This document shows positions 1-10,059 of a stretch of DNA of 39,989 bases, in pieces. Below the pieces are notes generated by a model. That model saw only the letters and a list, made by a program, of their open reading frames with translations. It did no database searches and was not told the DNA's origin. Position numbers and translations under genes: made by a program. The DNA comes from Candidatus Woesearchaeota archaeon (GTDB lineage Archaea > Nanobdellota > Nanobdellia > Woesearchaeales > SKGA01). How positions within the stretch are numbered: the stretch's first letter is position 1; each line of letters starts with the position of its first letter. The stretch is from contig SKGA01000047.1 in the NCBI GenBank assembly GCA_007117735.1, forward strand, positions 1 through 39,989. Reading direction: 5' to 3'.

Positions 1-1211
1 AAAGGTGAAGGAAATTCTTCTCTAAATGTTGCTGGTTCAAAACCAAGTAATGAAGAGTACATTTCTGGCGGCGTCAAGGTTCCACTCATCAGTATAGTGC
101 TATGACTAAGAGCGATCATTTCTTTTGAAACAACACTCGGATCTAAACAACGGTTACTGAGAATAATATTTTCTCCTTGCATCGATCTTTTTTTATGAAG
201 TATTTTTGTAAATCCTTCTTGTTCTATCTGCCATTGCTCTAAGAACTCTGCTACCGAACCTAAAGCACTTATTTTTTTCTCTTCACGAATCTTTTCGGCT
301 AATAATGATGCTTGTTTAATAAAGTCTTGATAGTCACAAAATTCTTCTATTGCTCGTTGAAAGACGAAAGTATCAACGTATCGTTCTTCATCGGATGAAC
401 CAAGAAGTTTCTTAAGTACACTGTATGTCTTTTCACAATGATCTGCTAAGGCAGTATTACCTGCTGCGTGTGCTTCTTTTGCTGCTCGTTGAAGGATGAT
501 TCCTGAAATTCTTGTGGAAGCAAGATCTTTTATTCTATCAGGTAAGTTATGTCCTTCGTCAATAATGATAATAGTATCTTGTAAATCAATCTCGTTTTTT
601 TTCAAGAAGGATTCTCTAATTCGAGGGTGAAAAACATAGTAATAATCAGTAATAACAATATTTGCTTGTTTTGCTACTAACATTCCTAACTCGTAAGGAC
701 AAAGGCTGTATTGTTTTCCTATAGCAACAACATCTTCTGCGTTGAGAGGAGATTGTTGTAAAAGATCTACCAGAGCTAATTTTGTTTCTGTAGAAAGGTT
801 TTCTCCTTGTTTTAATTCTTCATAATAACTGCATTTTTTATCTTCTCGAAGCGCTTTACAATATTCTGAGAACTCTGAAGAGGAAAGGTTTGTAACACCT
901 GGTTGTAAACACATCCATTTCTTACCAATAATATCTGTCGCTACAAGAGGTATGGAGAATCGTTCTTTAATCGCTTTTACAGTCTCAATTGCAATTTTGT
1001 GTTGAGTATTTCTTGATGTGAGAAAAAGTATTTTTTTATCATTCTCAAGAGCATATGTAAGTGCAGGAGCAATACTTGCTGCAGTCTTTCCTAAACCAGT
1101 AGGCGCATGTAAAACTGCTCCTTTTTTTTCTTGTAGTGATTGGGAAATAACGCGAATAACTTCTTGCTGTATTGGTCGGATATGTTCATGAGGAAAAAGA
1201 AGATCTTTCAT
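1..1211 (-). CDS. XPD/Rad3/DinG-family ATP-dependent DNA helicase (C-terminus runs off the window)
   Basis: Reading the minus strand from the ATG at 1211 gives MKDLLFPHEHIRPIQQEVIRVISQ...HAPTGLGKTAA (Walker A), several spaced Cys consistent with an Fe-S domain, IIIDEGHNL (DEAH box) and SGTL. Open to base 1, so absent from the ORF track. Confidence 0.9.
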   Translation of the reverse strand, partial: MKDLLFPHEHIRPIQQEVIRVISQSLQEKKGAVLHAPTGLGKTAASIAPALTYALENDKKILFLTSRNTQHKIAIETVKAIKERFSIPLVATDIIGKKWMCLQPGVTNLSSSEFSEYCKALREDKKCSYYEELKQGENLSTETKLALVDLLQQSPLNAEDVVAIGKQYSLCPYELGMLVAKQANIVITDYYYVFHPRIRESFLKKNEIDLQDTIIIIDEGHNLPDRIKDLASTRISGIILQRAAKEAHAAGNTALADHCEKTYSVLKKLLGSSDEERYVDTFVFQRAIEEFCDYQDFIKQASLLAEKIREEKKISALGSVAEFLEQWQIEQEGFTKILHKKRSMQGENIILSNRCLDPSVVSKEMIALSHSTILMSGTLTPPEMYSSLLGFEPATFREEFPSP

Positions 1212-1279
1212 TAGAGAAGATAAAAGAGTTATCTATTAAAAAGGTTGCGAAAGAATGTCCAGTATATTTTCGAAATGAG

Positions 1280-1951
1280 TTACTTGAAAAAGAATTTCTT
1301 AAGCTTATCTACTTGTTTTTGTAATTGGCTAGAGGACTTTTTTGCTGATGATTGTAGCGAAGAAAGTTTTTTCTCTAACTTGACTGAATAATCATGATTA
1401 ACACTAGTAAGATCATGTAAGTCATTTCCATAGAAATCAAAGAAGGTTAAAGGATAAATATCTTTTTCTACTCGAGGATCAGGCTTTGAATAAGGATGAC
1501 CAAGAACAACTAATGCCTGAAGAGAGACTGATGAAGGAATATTGAATAATTTTTTAACAGGATCTTGATCAAAACCAGCAACCCAACAAGCTCCAATATT
1601 ATTCGCACTAGCAGCTAACAAAATAGTCTGAACAACACCACCTGTTGTTTGATCAGCAAGCTCTTTTGCACGATCACCAAACCATTCTTCAACTCGAGAA
1701 ACTTCTGAACAAACTGCAATAACTGCACTGCCTTGAGCAATCCAATCTTGTTCCATACACATATCGGGAAGTGCACGAAGAACATCTTCATTTTGAGAAA
1801 TAACAAATTTAAAATCTTGCATATTAGCAGGGCTCGGTGCATAAATTGCATGTTCTAATAATAATAAAATTTCATCAATATCAACAGGTTCTGAAGAGAA
1901 TGAGCGAATACTTCTTCGAGAAGTAACTACTTCATGAAACGATTTGTTCAT
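1280..1951 (-). CDS. Nitroreductase family protein
   Basis: N-terminal SRRSIRSFSSEPV and AASANNIGACWVAGF / LVVLGHP motifs typical of FMN nitroreductases. Start MNKSFHEVV at 1951 overlaps the upstream stop by 4 nt. Confidence 0.87.
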   Translation of the reverse strand: MNKSFHEVVTSRRSIRSFSSEPVDIDEILLLLEHAIYAPSPANMQDFKFVISQNEDVLRALPDMCMEQDWIAQGSAVIAVCSEVSRVEEWFGDRAKELADQTTGGVVQTILLAASANNIGACWVAGFDQDPVKKLFNIPSSVSLQALVVLGHPYSKPDPRVEKDIYPLTFFDFYGNDLHDLTSVNHDYSVKLEKKLSSLQSSAKKSSSQLQKQVDKLKKFFFK

Positions 1952-2349
1952 CGTAAAGAAACCCCGCATTTATGACAAAAATTTGATGTTGAATAATTAG
2001 GTGCTCCGCATCGAGAACAACGAATAACCTGTGGACGATTTTGTGGAGAAGATTGATGTGGACGATTTTGTTGTTGTGAACGTTGCATAACTGCTTGCTG
2101 CCGTGTTGAAGAATCAAGCATACCTCCTGCAATTTTATTTCGTAGTTCTCGTTCTCCCTCCTTAACATCCTTCATTTTCTTAATAATGAACTTAGTAAGC
2201 CCAATAAGAATAAAAACGCCTCCAATTGCTGCGAAGAAAAGCATTGCCTCCGGAGTATCTGTGGTATCAAGACCAACAGTTGCAAGAGCAACTCCTGCAA
2301 CAAGAAAACCTGCTAATAAATACACTCCATAATGTAATGATTGACCCAT
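1948..2349 (-). CDS. Two-TM protein with C-terminal zinc ribbon
   Basis: Two hydrophobic segments, then IRCSRCGAPNYSTSNFCHKCGVSLR (CxxC...CxxC). Confidence 0.65.
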   Translation of the reverse strand: MGQSLHYGVYLLAGFLVAGVALATVGLDTTDTPEAMLFFAAIGGVFILIGLTKFIIKKMKDVKEGERELRNKIAGGMLDSSTRQQAVMQRSQQQNRPHQSSPQNRPQVIRCSRCGAPNYSTSNFCHKCGVSLR

Positions 2350-2441
2350 AAACTGATTTAAGAATTAAATATTTTTAAATGTTCGTATTTTATTGCAGGA
2401 GTAAACAAGTTTAAAAAGATTGGTTTATTTTCTCTAGACTG

Positions 2442-3776
2442 ATGCAAGAGCTTCTCAAACAATTACAACATACAAACGGTCCAAACGTTCAAACCATTAT
2501 GAAAGAGATACTGTCAATTGCAACAACAAAAGAGATAACCGCCTTAAAGCAATTCCAAGAAAATGCTTCTGAAAAAAGAAAGGGTTCATTTGCGTATCTT
2601 CGAACATGTATTGATAAACATGAAAGTAAAGAATTACTTCTTAGCGAGTCTCCAATTATTCGAGAACAGACTCTTAAAGCATTATTGCAACATGAAGACG
2701 TAACAGACATACTTACAGAATTAGAACAGTTATTAAAAACTGAAACGAGTTATCGGAGTAGTAAATTAATTTTATTTATTCTTGCAAGTCAAGAATCAAA
2801 AGAAGCAAAAAAAATCCTTAAAGAATACACTCCCCCTCCTGAATTATATATAGAGTATAACAAATTATTTCCTGAAAAACCATATCAAGAATATAAAGTT
2901 CAGGGTGAAGATCAAGTGGTTGAACTTATTAAGGGATTTGAAGAACTTTGGCTTTCTTTTTACAAATATAAAGGAAGAAAAATTGCTCCAGGATGGATTA
3001 TACTTGAAAAAGAGTACGACTTATCTGAACATAGAGATATTCTTCAACACGGTTTTATTTGTTCTCAAGAAACGGCTCATCAAGGTAGTATCCGTATACA
3101 ATACCGAAATGAGATTCAAAAAGAAAAAACAATCCTCAACATTCAAGCTGCAAAATTAACCAACTGTTCTTTGCATAAAGAAAGTCCTTGGAGATTACAA
3201 TGTATCACTGAACAAGTAGCGTGTATTATAAGAAAGAATGAACAAGAGTTTCAACAAGAGTATCTTCCTGCAAGTATACAAGCAGTGGTTGCTTCTTCAA
3301 TAAGTATGCTTTATCCTGAACAAACAGGATCTGTTCTTGATCTTTGTTGCGGAGCAGGAACTCTTCTTCTAGAACATAAAAAAAGATATCCTTTCAGTTC
3401 CTGTACAGGTTTTGATATGCATCAACAAGCGATTCAGTTTGCAAGAATGAATGCGAAACAATTAGGTCTTGAAGTTTCTTTTTATGAAAAATCCATGTTC
3501 TCTGTTCGAACAAAACCTGTTGAACGAATAGTGTGTAATCCTCCTTTTGGTAAAAGAGTGAGCCTTTCAAAAAAGTTATATGGAACGTTAATAAAAAAAC
3601 TCGTTGAGTTATTAGAAAAAGATGGAATTGCAATTATTTATACAAGCAAAAAAGAAGAAGTTGAATTGTATAGTAGAAAAGAAAAACAACTTCGCCTTCT
3701 ACAAACCATTCCTCTAGAAATTAGTGGTCAACACATCTACTTATTTTGTTTCAAAAAGCTTTCGTATGTACGCTGA
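2442..3776 (+). CDS. Class I SAM-dependent RNA methyltransferase (UPF0020/TrmN-like) with helical N-terminal region
   Basis: LDLCCGAGTLLLE (motif I) and VCNPPFGKR (motif IV). Confidence 0.78.
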   Translation: MQELLKQLQHTNGPNVQTIMKEILSIATTKEITALKQFQENASEKRKGSFAYLRTCIDKHESKELLLSESPIIREQTLKALLQHEDVTDILTELEQLLKTETSYRSSKLILFILASQESKEAKKILKEYTPPPELYIEYNKLFPEKPYQEYKVQGEDQVVELIKGFEELWLSFYKYKGRKIAPGWIILEKEYDLSEHRDILQHGFICSQETAHQGSIRIQYRNEIQKEKTILNIQAAKLTNCSLHKESPWRLQCITEQVACIIRKNEQEFQQEYLPASIQAVVASSISMLYPEQTGSVLDLCCGAGTLLLEHKKRYPFSSCTGFDMHQQAIQFARMNAKQLGLEVSFYEKSMFSVRTKPVERIVCNPPFGKRVSLSKKLYGTLIKKLVELLEKDGIAIIYTSKKEEVELYSRKEKQLRLLQTIPLEISGQHIYLFCFKKLSYVR

Positions 3777-5522
3777 CAATTCTTTTCCATCAACTCTTCC
3801 TTTATACAGTCTCATTGCTTGACCAATTACTGCCCCTAAAGGAGCGTCATGCATTTCTTTACGTAAAACATCAAGTTCTTTTTTGATATCATCTAAGGAT
3901 ACTGGTTTGAACTGATTAAAATCAACAGATGTTCCTTTCTCAAGAAGAGGAATAATTTCTTCAAGACTATCTTTTAATAAAAGCCCTTCATTTAATTTTT
4001 CTAAGAGAAGTGTTTGTTCTTGAAGAGTGTGTGTTCGGTAAAGAACATCAACTAAGAAGGTAGGTTTAAATGATTGATAACGAGTTGTTAAGGTTTCAAG
4101 GTCGTATCCGTCTCGAAGAAGTTTTTTAACGATTGCTTGATCAAGAGAGTATTCTTTTGCAAGTCGCTCTATCTTATCTGAAAGAAGTTCAGGGAGAGTT
4201 ATTGCATCTAGGTCAGGAACGAATGGACGAACATCAGTTTCCGGATACATTCTTCCTGCTCCTGGCATTGGTCGTAAAAAAGAGGTTGAACCGTTTGGCT
4301 TTGCCATTCGTACTTCTTTTCGTAAAGAGAAATCTTTTGCTCGCTGGCAAGCTACATCAAGTGCACGTAGTGCTTGTTCTTTTGGAGCTGCTATTAAAAT
4401 AAATCCATCCTGTTCCCCGCAACCTAATTCAGAGAATACTGCATCTGTTTCTTCTTGAGTAATACCATATTTTGGAAGTTCATCAGAATGGAACAATCCT
4501 TTTACTCCTTGCTGTTTTGCATAATCAGAAAGTTCGCTTCCAAATCGTCGTTCTGGTTGGATTTCAATTCCTAATAATCCTTTGAATCCTGAAAGTTTTA
4601 CTCCATACACCGATCCTTTTGCTTGTTGAACAACTTTTGAAGAGCTATGTTTTAAGGAAGTTAATTCTTGAGGTTCTCCTACACATGCATTTCTTTTTTG
4701 TAATTCTGAAAAGATTTCTAATAGGTTATGTTGACGTAACGCTTCGTTTCGTGCTAATTCAGGCAGTAATTTTAAGTCTTGTGCTCCTTTAATTTCTACT
4801 CTTGTTCCTTTTGCTATGGAAATATTTACATCTTGTCGTATGGTTCCTAGTCCTCGTTTAACTGTTGGTAAGCTTCGCAATAATAATCCTAATTGTGATG
4901 CTGTTTCTTGAACGTGTGTTGGTGAAATAATATCCGGTGCAGTTGCGATTTCAAGAAGAGGAATTCCTAATCGAGAGAGATTGAAAATAACTAATCCTTC
5001 TTTCTTTTCTACTTCTTTACAAGAATCTTCTTCTAGACAAAGACTTTCAATACCTACTATCCCTTGTGTTGTTTGAAGAGTTCCATTTTGAGCGATAAGT
5101 CCTGTTCGTTGAAAACCGCTAGTGTTTGATCCATTAATAACGATTTTTCTCATAAATCGAATTTGATCAACAACCGTCATGTCTAAGAATTTTGCTATTT
5201 GTAATGAGCTAGTTACTGCTTGTGGACTTACTGCTGCAGGCGGTTGTTCATCAAGCTCTACTAAGGATGTTTCTTCATAACCTTGATACATAAATCTTTG
5301 TTTCTTTGTATGTTCGTGTAATGCAGCAACATCTACTTGTCCTGATTCTCCTGCGCTAAGACGTAAGAATCGTTCGATAGTAAAGAGAGGTTCATCATCT
5401 CGTATAGTTGTTGGTGCAGGTGAAAAAAGTTTTCTTCCTTCAAGTTGTTGGTGGATTTCTAATCCGCTCTTGAAACCTAAATCGTTTATTTCTTTATCTG
5501 TTAGTGTTGTTTTAATATTCAT
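3741..5522 (-). CDS. gatE: Glu-tRNA(Gln) amidotransferase subunit E
   Basis: GLEIHQQLEGRKLFSPAPT, ARNEALRQ, MPGAGRMYPETDVRP and C-terminal GatB/YqeY-like domain; overlaps gatD. Confidence 0.97.
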   Translation of the reverse strand: MNIKTTLTDKEINDLGFKSGLEIHQQLEGRKLFSPAPTTIRDDEPLFTIERFLRLSAGESGQVDVAALHEHTKKQRFMYQGYEETSLVELDEQPPAAVSPQAVTSSLQIAKFLDMTVVDQIRFMRKIVINGSNTSGFQRTGLIAQNGTLQTTQGIVGIESLCLEEDSCKEVEKKEGLVIFNLSRLGIPLLEIATAPDIISPTHVQETASQLGLLLRSLPTVKRGLGTIRQDVNISIAKGTRVEIKGAQDLKLLPELARNEALRQHNLLEIFSELQKRNACVGEPQELTSLKHSSSKVVQQAKGSVYGVKLSGFKGLLGIEIQPERRFGSELSDYAKQQGVKGLFHSDELPKYGITQEETDAVFSELGCGEQDGFILIAAPKEQALRALDVACQRAKDFSLRKEVRMAKPNGSTSFLRPMPGAGRMYPETDVRPFVPDLDAITLPELLSDKIERLAKEYSLDQAIVKKLLRDGYDLETLTTRYQSFKPTFLVDVLYRTHTLQEQTLLLEKLNEGLLLKDSLEEIIPLLEKGTSVDFNQFKPVSLDDIKKELDVLRKEMHDAPLGAVIGQAMRLYKGRVDGKELSAYIRKLFETK

Positions 5523-6771
5523 CGTTCCACCGTTCACTATTTTGTTCACCGCACATATTTGTTTCTAAAAGCGAGAGATCTTGATTGGTACTCAGAAGAT
5601 ATGCTAGTTTCATATACGTTGTTTCTGGCGACATAAAAGATTCATGTCCATATATTCCTAGTTCTTGTAATCTTCTTCCTTGAGAGTATACTTGTAAGTG
5701 TGTTTGTCCATAAAGACATTGAGTTGACATGACAACAGGTATGTTTTTAGCTAGAGTTAAAAGTACCGAATAAATAACGCCGTGTTCAGTTGTGTGTTCA
5801 TCAATAACGGATGCAGGAAGATGTCCAAGTCCAGAACCCAGAACCACTACCCCGTCAAAAGAGGAAAAGTGTTCAATTTCTTGAGCAAACATGTTTGGGT
5901 GAGAAAGAAGCATTCCTATTTTTAATTCTTCGTTAAACCGTCCTAAAGGTTTGTTTGATTTTGATGCGGAGGAAGATACTGGTTGATGAAGAGTAACTTC
6001 TTTAGTCAAATAATCAACAGAGGCGAGAGGTTTCGTGTTTAATGCTTTAAACGCATCTCTTCTTGAAGAGTGCATTTTTCGTATATTCACTCCTGGTAAA
6101 ATAATACAACTGTCATCATTAGTAGTTTCGTGCATGCACACTCCTACTCCAGTAAAATCTGTTTTCATAAGAAAGGTTGTTGCACAAATAAGATTCATGC
6201 CCGCATCACTACTTGGCCGGTCACTACTTCGTTGACTACCTACAACAAGTAGAGAAACATCTGCATCTTTACAGATAAAGCTTAATCCCGCGCTAAGATA
6301 GTGAAGAAAATCTGTTCCTGACGTGACGATAATTTTTTTCACACCCGCATCCATTGCTTCTTGAATAGCAGTAATAATTTTGTTAAAATGTGCGAATCGA
6401 AAGTCATCACTAAACATGTTTCCAACAAACGTCGTAGTAATGTTTGCAAGATCGTTAAGTTCAGGAAATAAAGCGACTAATCGTTCTGGAGTGAAATCTG
6501 CAAATACTCCTCCTGTCTTATAGTCTATTTTTGAGGCAATAGTTCCTCCTGTATGAATGATATGAACTGTTTGTAATTGATCGTTAAAAGGTATTGCTGG
6601 AAAATCTGGAGTTAGGGTTGGTTCGCTTGAAAGTTCTTCTTGAGAAGTAATAGAATCTTTTCTTATTCCTACATTATAGCCTGAAGAGAGCTTTAAAACA
6701 ACATATTCTCCATCTTCTTGAACAAGAAATCCTTCATAAACAGCATCTTGAGTTGATATTTTAACATTCAT
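5512..6771 (-). CDS. gatD: Glu-tRNA(Gln) amidotransferase subunit D (asparaginase-like)
   Basis: VHIIHTGGTIASKIDYKTGGV, VTSGTDFLHYLSAGL, STQCLYGQTHLQVYSQGRRL. Confidence 0.97.
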   Translation of the reverse strand: MNVKISTQDAVYEGFLVQEDGEYVVLKLSSGYNVGIRKDSITSQEELSSEPTLTPDFPAIPFNDQLQTVHIIHTGGTIASKIDYKTGGVFADFTPERLVALFPELNDLANITTTFVGNMFSDDFRFAHFNKIITAIQEAMDAGVKKIIVTSGTDFLHYLSAGLSFICKDADVSLLVVGSQRSSDRPSSDAGMNLICATTFLMKTDFTGVGVCMHETTNDDSCIILPGVNIRKMHSSRRDAFKALNTKPLASVDYLTKEVTLHQPVSSSASKSNKPLGRFNEELKIGMLLSHPNMFAQEIEHFSSFDGVVVLGSGLGHLPASVIDEHTTEHGVIYSVLLTLAKNIPVVMSTQCLYGQTHLQVYSQGRRLQELGIYGHESFMSPETTYMKLAYLLSTNQDLSLLETNMCGEQNSERWNDEY

Positions 6772-6806
6772 GAAAATAAAAAGAAGTTAGGATAATATAA
6801 ATATTA

Positions 6807-7154
6807 CTACTTACGAGAAGATTTTCTGCTTCGAGTTTGCTTAGTAGTCTTTTTAGAAGAAGACTTCTTTCTTGTTTGTTTAGTTGAAGAAGACTTTTTT
6901 GAAGAAGACTTCTTTGCCGTTTTTTTCTGCGAAGAAGGTTTTTTAGAAGAAGATTGTTTTCTTGAAGAGCCTACTTTTCGTTTAGGAGCTCTTTGCGTTA
7001 CTTTCTTTATTGTCGGTTTTTCTTTAACGTGCTCAACAATAGGTTTTTTTCGTTTTTTCATTACTGCAGCAGTTACGCTTGCTTTTTGAATTCGCTTTTC
7101 TTGTTTTGGGCGAAAGCAAGAGGACAATAATTTTTTTAGTCTTTGAAAAACCAT
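6807..7154 (-). CDS. Small protein with Lys/Ser-rich, H1-like basic C-terminal tail
   Basis: Continuous ORF; C-terminal two thirds is KKSSSKK/KKSSSTKQTRKK repeats. Confidence 0.6.
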   Translation of the reverse strand: MVFQRLKKLLSSCFRPKQEKRIQKASVTAAVMKKRKKPIVEHVKEKPTIKKVTQRAPKRKVGSSRKQSSSKKPSSQKKTAKKSSSKKSSSTKQTRKKSSSKKTTKQTRSRKSSRK

Positions 7155-7190
7155 AGTATCGCCTAGAAAGTATATTCTGATTTATAATAA

Positions 7191-8222
7191 TTACGTTTTA
7201 GGCTTTAAGTTTGATTGAAATGCGCCTGCAACTAAGAGTGGAAAGGTTAGTGCAGCATCTCCTACTACTTTGATATGCTTTGCGTCATCTTTAATTTTTC
7301 CCCAACTAATAGCTTCTTCAATATTTGCTCCTGCATTACTTCCTTCAAATTCTTGAGCAGTAGTTAAATAAATTGCATAATCTGCTCCTTCTCGAAAGAG
7401 ATTAGCATTAGCAATATGGTGTTTTGGCACGCTTCCCCCCAGAGCAATAATTCCTGTTTTTTCAGCATTAATTGCTATTTTTGTTATGGAAACAATATCT
7501 CCAGCGACATCAATGGTGAAGTCAGGATGTTTTTGCATGAAAAAGAACATCATATCTCCTATGCTTCCGTCTGTCGGTGCAGGACAAAAAACAGGAATGT
7601 TGTTTTTTGAACACCAATAATAAATACTTGATTCATCATCAATTGCTAAACCAAGTTCATAGCAGAAAAGTTCTGTAGTGAGCGTTTTATTTGCAACCGT
7701 ATATTTTTCATACATTCGTTTAAGAAACGGCATCATAAATCGTTCAAAATAAAGGTATCGATCATTAGGGATGAAGATATCTCCTGTTCGGTTAATGCCG
7801 TTGTCTCGTAAGTATTTCCCTGGCGTATCATAACTTCCTAAAACGAAGGGTTTTAAGCATTTCATAAGGTCTTCTTCAACACCACCAATAGTAGTTACAA
7901 CTACATCTACAAGTTTTTCTTTACAAAGGTAGGCAATAACATCTCGTACCCCGCAACTCACCATGTTTGAAGTGAAACCTAAAAAGATAGTTACGTTTTC
8001 TTTTTTCATTTCTTTAAGGATAAGTACCGCTTTAGCTAAGGCTGTTGCTTGAAAACCAGTAGTAAATAAACTTTCAAAGAATGCAGTAATATCAAATGCT
8101 TTTGAGAAGTCATGGCCTTGGACAGATACCCAATCATCTAAGGTCATCGTGGGCTGTACATAATTAGCAGCATGAGCTTTCTTAATTTTATCTTCTGAAA
8201 GTTGTTCGTAATGATTTGCCAT
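7191..8222 (-). CDS. dys: Deoxyhypusine synthase
   Basis: IIALGGSVPKHHIANANLFREGADYAIYLTTAQEFEGSNAGANIEEAISWGKI; start MANHYEQ at 8222 preferred over the tracked start. Confidence 0.95.
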   Translation of the reverse strand: MANHYEQLSEDKIKKAHAANYVQPTMTLDDWVSVQGHDFSKAFDITAFFESLFTTGFQATALAKAVLILKEMKKENVTIFLGFTSNMVSCGVRDVIAYLCKEKLVDVVVTTIGGVEEDLMKCLKPFVLGSYDTPGKYLRDNGINRTGDIFIPNDRYLYFERFMMPFLKRMYEKYTVANKTLTTELFCYELGLAIDDESSIYYWCSKNNIPVFCPAPTDGSIGDMMFFFMQKHPDFTIDVAGDIVSITKIAINAEKTGIIALGGSVPKHHIANANLFREGADYAIYLTTAQEFEGSNAGANIEEAISWGKIKDDAKHIKVVGDAALTFPLLVAGAFQSNLKPKT

Positions 8223-8276
8223 ATGAAAGAGAAAAAGAGCAGTAGTTTTATAAATTTGTTGAAATGAAAAGAAGAA

Positions 8277-8918
8277 GTGAAACACAAATTTTTGTTTATT
8301 AGCATTCCTCTTCTCTTGTTAGCAAGCTTGTATGTTGTAAGTCGACAAATAAGTCCTGCGCAAATAAGAGAATATTTTGAAGTGTTTGGCGCATGGACAG
8401 TTCTTGCATATATTCTGGCATATACAATTGCAGTGTGGATTCCTCACCTAGCAACTATTCTTACAGTTGTAGGAGGATTATTATTTGGTCCTGTTTATGC
8501 TTTTTTCTTAGTTATTACTCTTTCCACCTTTGCAAGTGGACTCCCCTTCTTGTTTGCAAGAAAAATTAACAAGCAAAAAGTTCAACAGTGGCTTGAAAAG
8601 AAAGGGTACAAAAAATATATTCATAAAGTCAATAAAGATAGTTTTCTTTATGTCGTGTATCTTCGATTACTCCCCATCTTACCTTATGAATTGCAGAATT
8701 ATCTTATTGGTTTAACAAATATTTCTCTAAAGAAGTTTTATCTTGCAACAGGTTTAGGTTTGTTACCTGGCACGCTCGGTTTAGTTCTTCTTGGCGAGAC
8801 CATTGCAAATACGACAACAACAAACATCATTATCCTTTCAATCGTTACCGTTCTAGTCATGCTCATCCCATTAGTTTTGAGAAAAATAAAAAAACCTGAA
8901 GACGTTTTAGAAGGATAA
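8277..8918 (+). CDS. TVP38/TMEM64 (SNARE-associated/DedA-like) membrane protein
   Basis: VGGLLFGPVYAFFLVITLSTFASGLPFLFARKINKQKVQQWLEKKG...LRLLPILPYELQNYLIGLTNISLKKFYLATGLGLLPGT; GTG start in track. Confidence 0.85.
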   Translation: MKHKFLFISIPLLLLASLYVVSRQISPAQIREYFEVFGAWTVLAYILAYTIAVWIPHLATILTVVGGLLFGPVYAFFLVITLSTFASGLPFLFARKINKQKVQQWLEKKGYKKYIHKVNKDSFLYVVYLRLLPILPYELQNYLIGLTNISLKKFYLATGLGLLPGTLGLVLLGETIANTTTTNIIILSIVTVLVMLIPLVLRKIKKPEDVLEG

Positions 8919-10010
8919 TTCTTTATACTCTCCCGATAAGGAAACAGGTAATTTTTTCCCATCTGAGATTAAAATAGTGTCTTTAAGCGGGTAAAAAATA
9001 AAACTTTGAAACGTTCCCGTGTTAGTAATTGAAAAACCACTTTCTTCTCGAATAAGACCGTTTGAAGTGTCTCTAAGTAAAGTTATTGCTTCTTGAGTTG
9101 AAAGTTTTGCTTGATTCTTTAACGTTTTATTCATAAAAGAAAGTCTTTTCTTACTTCCTCGTTGCCGACCAAACTGATATCGTTTCATCTTTCTTGATTG
9201 AAAGTGCATCGTACATCCTTGGAAGTGTTCTTTTGTTTGAGGAACAAACATATACCTTCGAGGATACGCTTCATACACAAAAGAAGCTCGCTCTCTAGCA
9301 CTAGTAATAAGAGCTGTTTTTGCTCGAGAAATCCTGTTAGTTCGAAGAATTTGTTTTGCCTCGTCAAGTGTTTCTGCTTCTTGTAGTACAGTTCTTAGAA
9401 TTAAAATATTTGAATATAAATTCGAATCTAAGTTTCCATTTCTTAGTCCGAGAGTGAGATGTGCATTAACACATATTCCTTTTTCATTATATCCATTAAG
9501 AACACCGATACAAAAAGGAAATCCTACATGAGTAAGTTGGTGTGAGGATCCTACTTTCATCCGATAAATAATTGAGGCCTCATAACGAAGAGCAAGAACA
9601 CCAATGAATCGTTTCATGTCAGTGTTTCTACCAACTAAAACATCTTTTCCTTTGTTAAAAAAATTGAAAGTAGAGCAGTATACGTTTCGCTTAAATACAT
9701 CAAAAGAAAAATTAAGGAAGAAAAGGACATCATAAGGAATTTTTGTCGCGTCAGATAATCCTTTCAATTCATCTTTATAAGGTTTAGGTATATGTAATTT
9801 TCGAAAAGAGGATCGAAAAATAAAATGAATACAACGGATAAGAAAAATAATGAGTACTTTAGTAAAAAGTGTATACATGGGATGCTTTGCTTTTTTGAAT
9901 AACATACCTTGCGTATATCCTGCATCATAAGAAGTTTTTTCCTTTAAAGAAAGTACCCAAAAGCCTTTTTCTTTTTTAAAAGATGAAGATCGGTAAGTTA
10001 CCATGAACAA
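8907..10010 (-). CDS. Ntn-hydrolase, C45 / acyl-CoA:6-APA acyltransferase-like
   Basis: YCSTFNFFNKGKDVLVGRNTDMK (candidate Cys nucleophile), GVLNGYNEKGICVNAHL, ASFVYEAYPRR. Confidence 0.72.
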   Translation of the reverse strand: MFMVTYRSSSFKKEKGFWVLSLKEKTSYDAGYTQGMLFKKAKHPMYTLFTKVLIIFLIRCIHFIFRSSFRKLHIPKPYKDELKGLSDATKIPYDVLFFLNFSFDVFKRNVYCSTFNFFNKGKDVLVGRNTDMKRFIGVLALRYEASIIYRMKVGSSHQLTHVGFPFCIGVLNGYNEKGICVNAHLTLGLRNGNLDSNLYSNILILRTVLQEAETLDEAKQILRTNRISRAKTALITSARERASFVYEAYPRRYMFVPQTKEHFQGCTMHFQSRKMKRYQFGRQRGSKKRLSFMNKTLKNQAKLSTQEAITLLRDTSNGLIREESGFSITNTGTFQSFIFYPLKDTILISDGKKLPVSLSGEYKELSF

Positions 10011-10059
10011 AAAAAAGGAAAAAAGGTTTTAAAGATATCGTTTTTAAAAAAAAGAAAAT

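Noticed and set aside
9992-10002. GGTAA-G-TTACC palindrome near the start of the C45-like gene
   Set aside because: Inside the coding start (VTYRSS), short, and isolated; likely chance.
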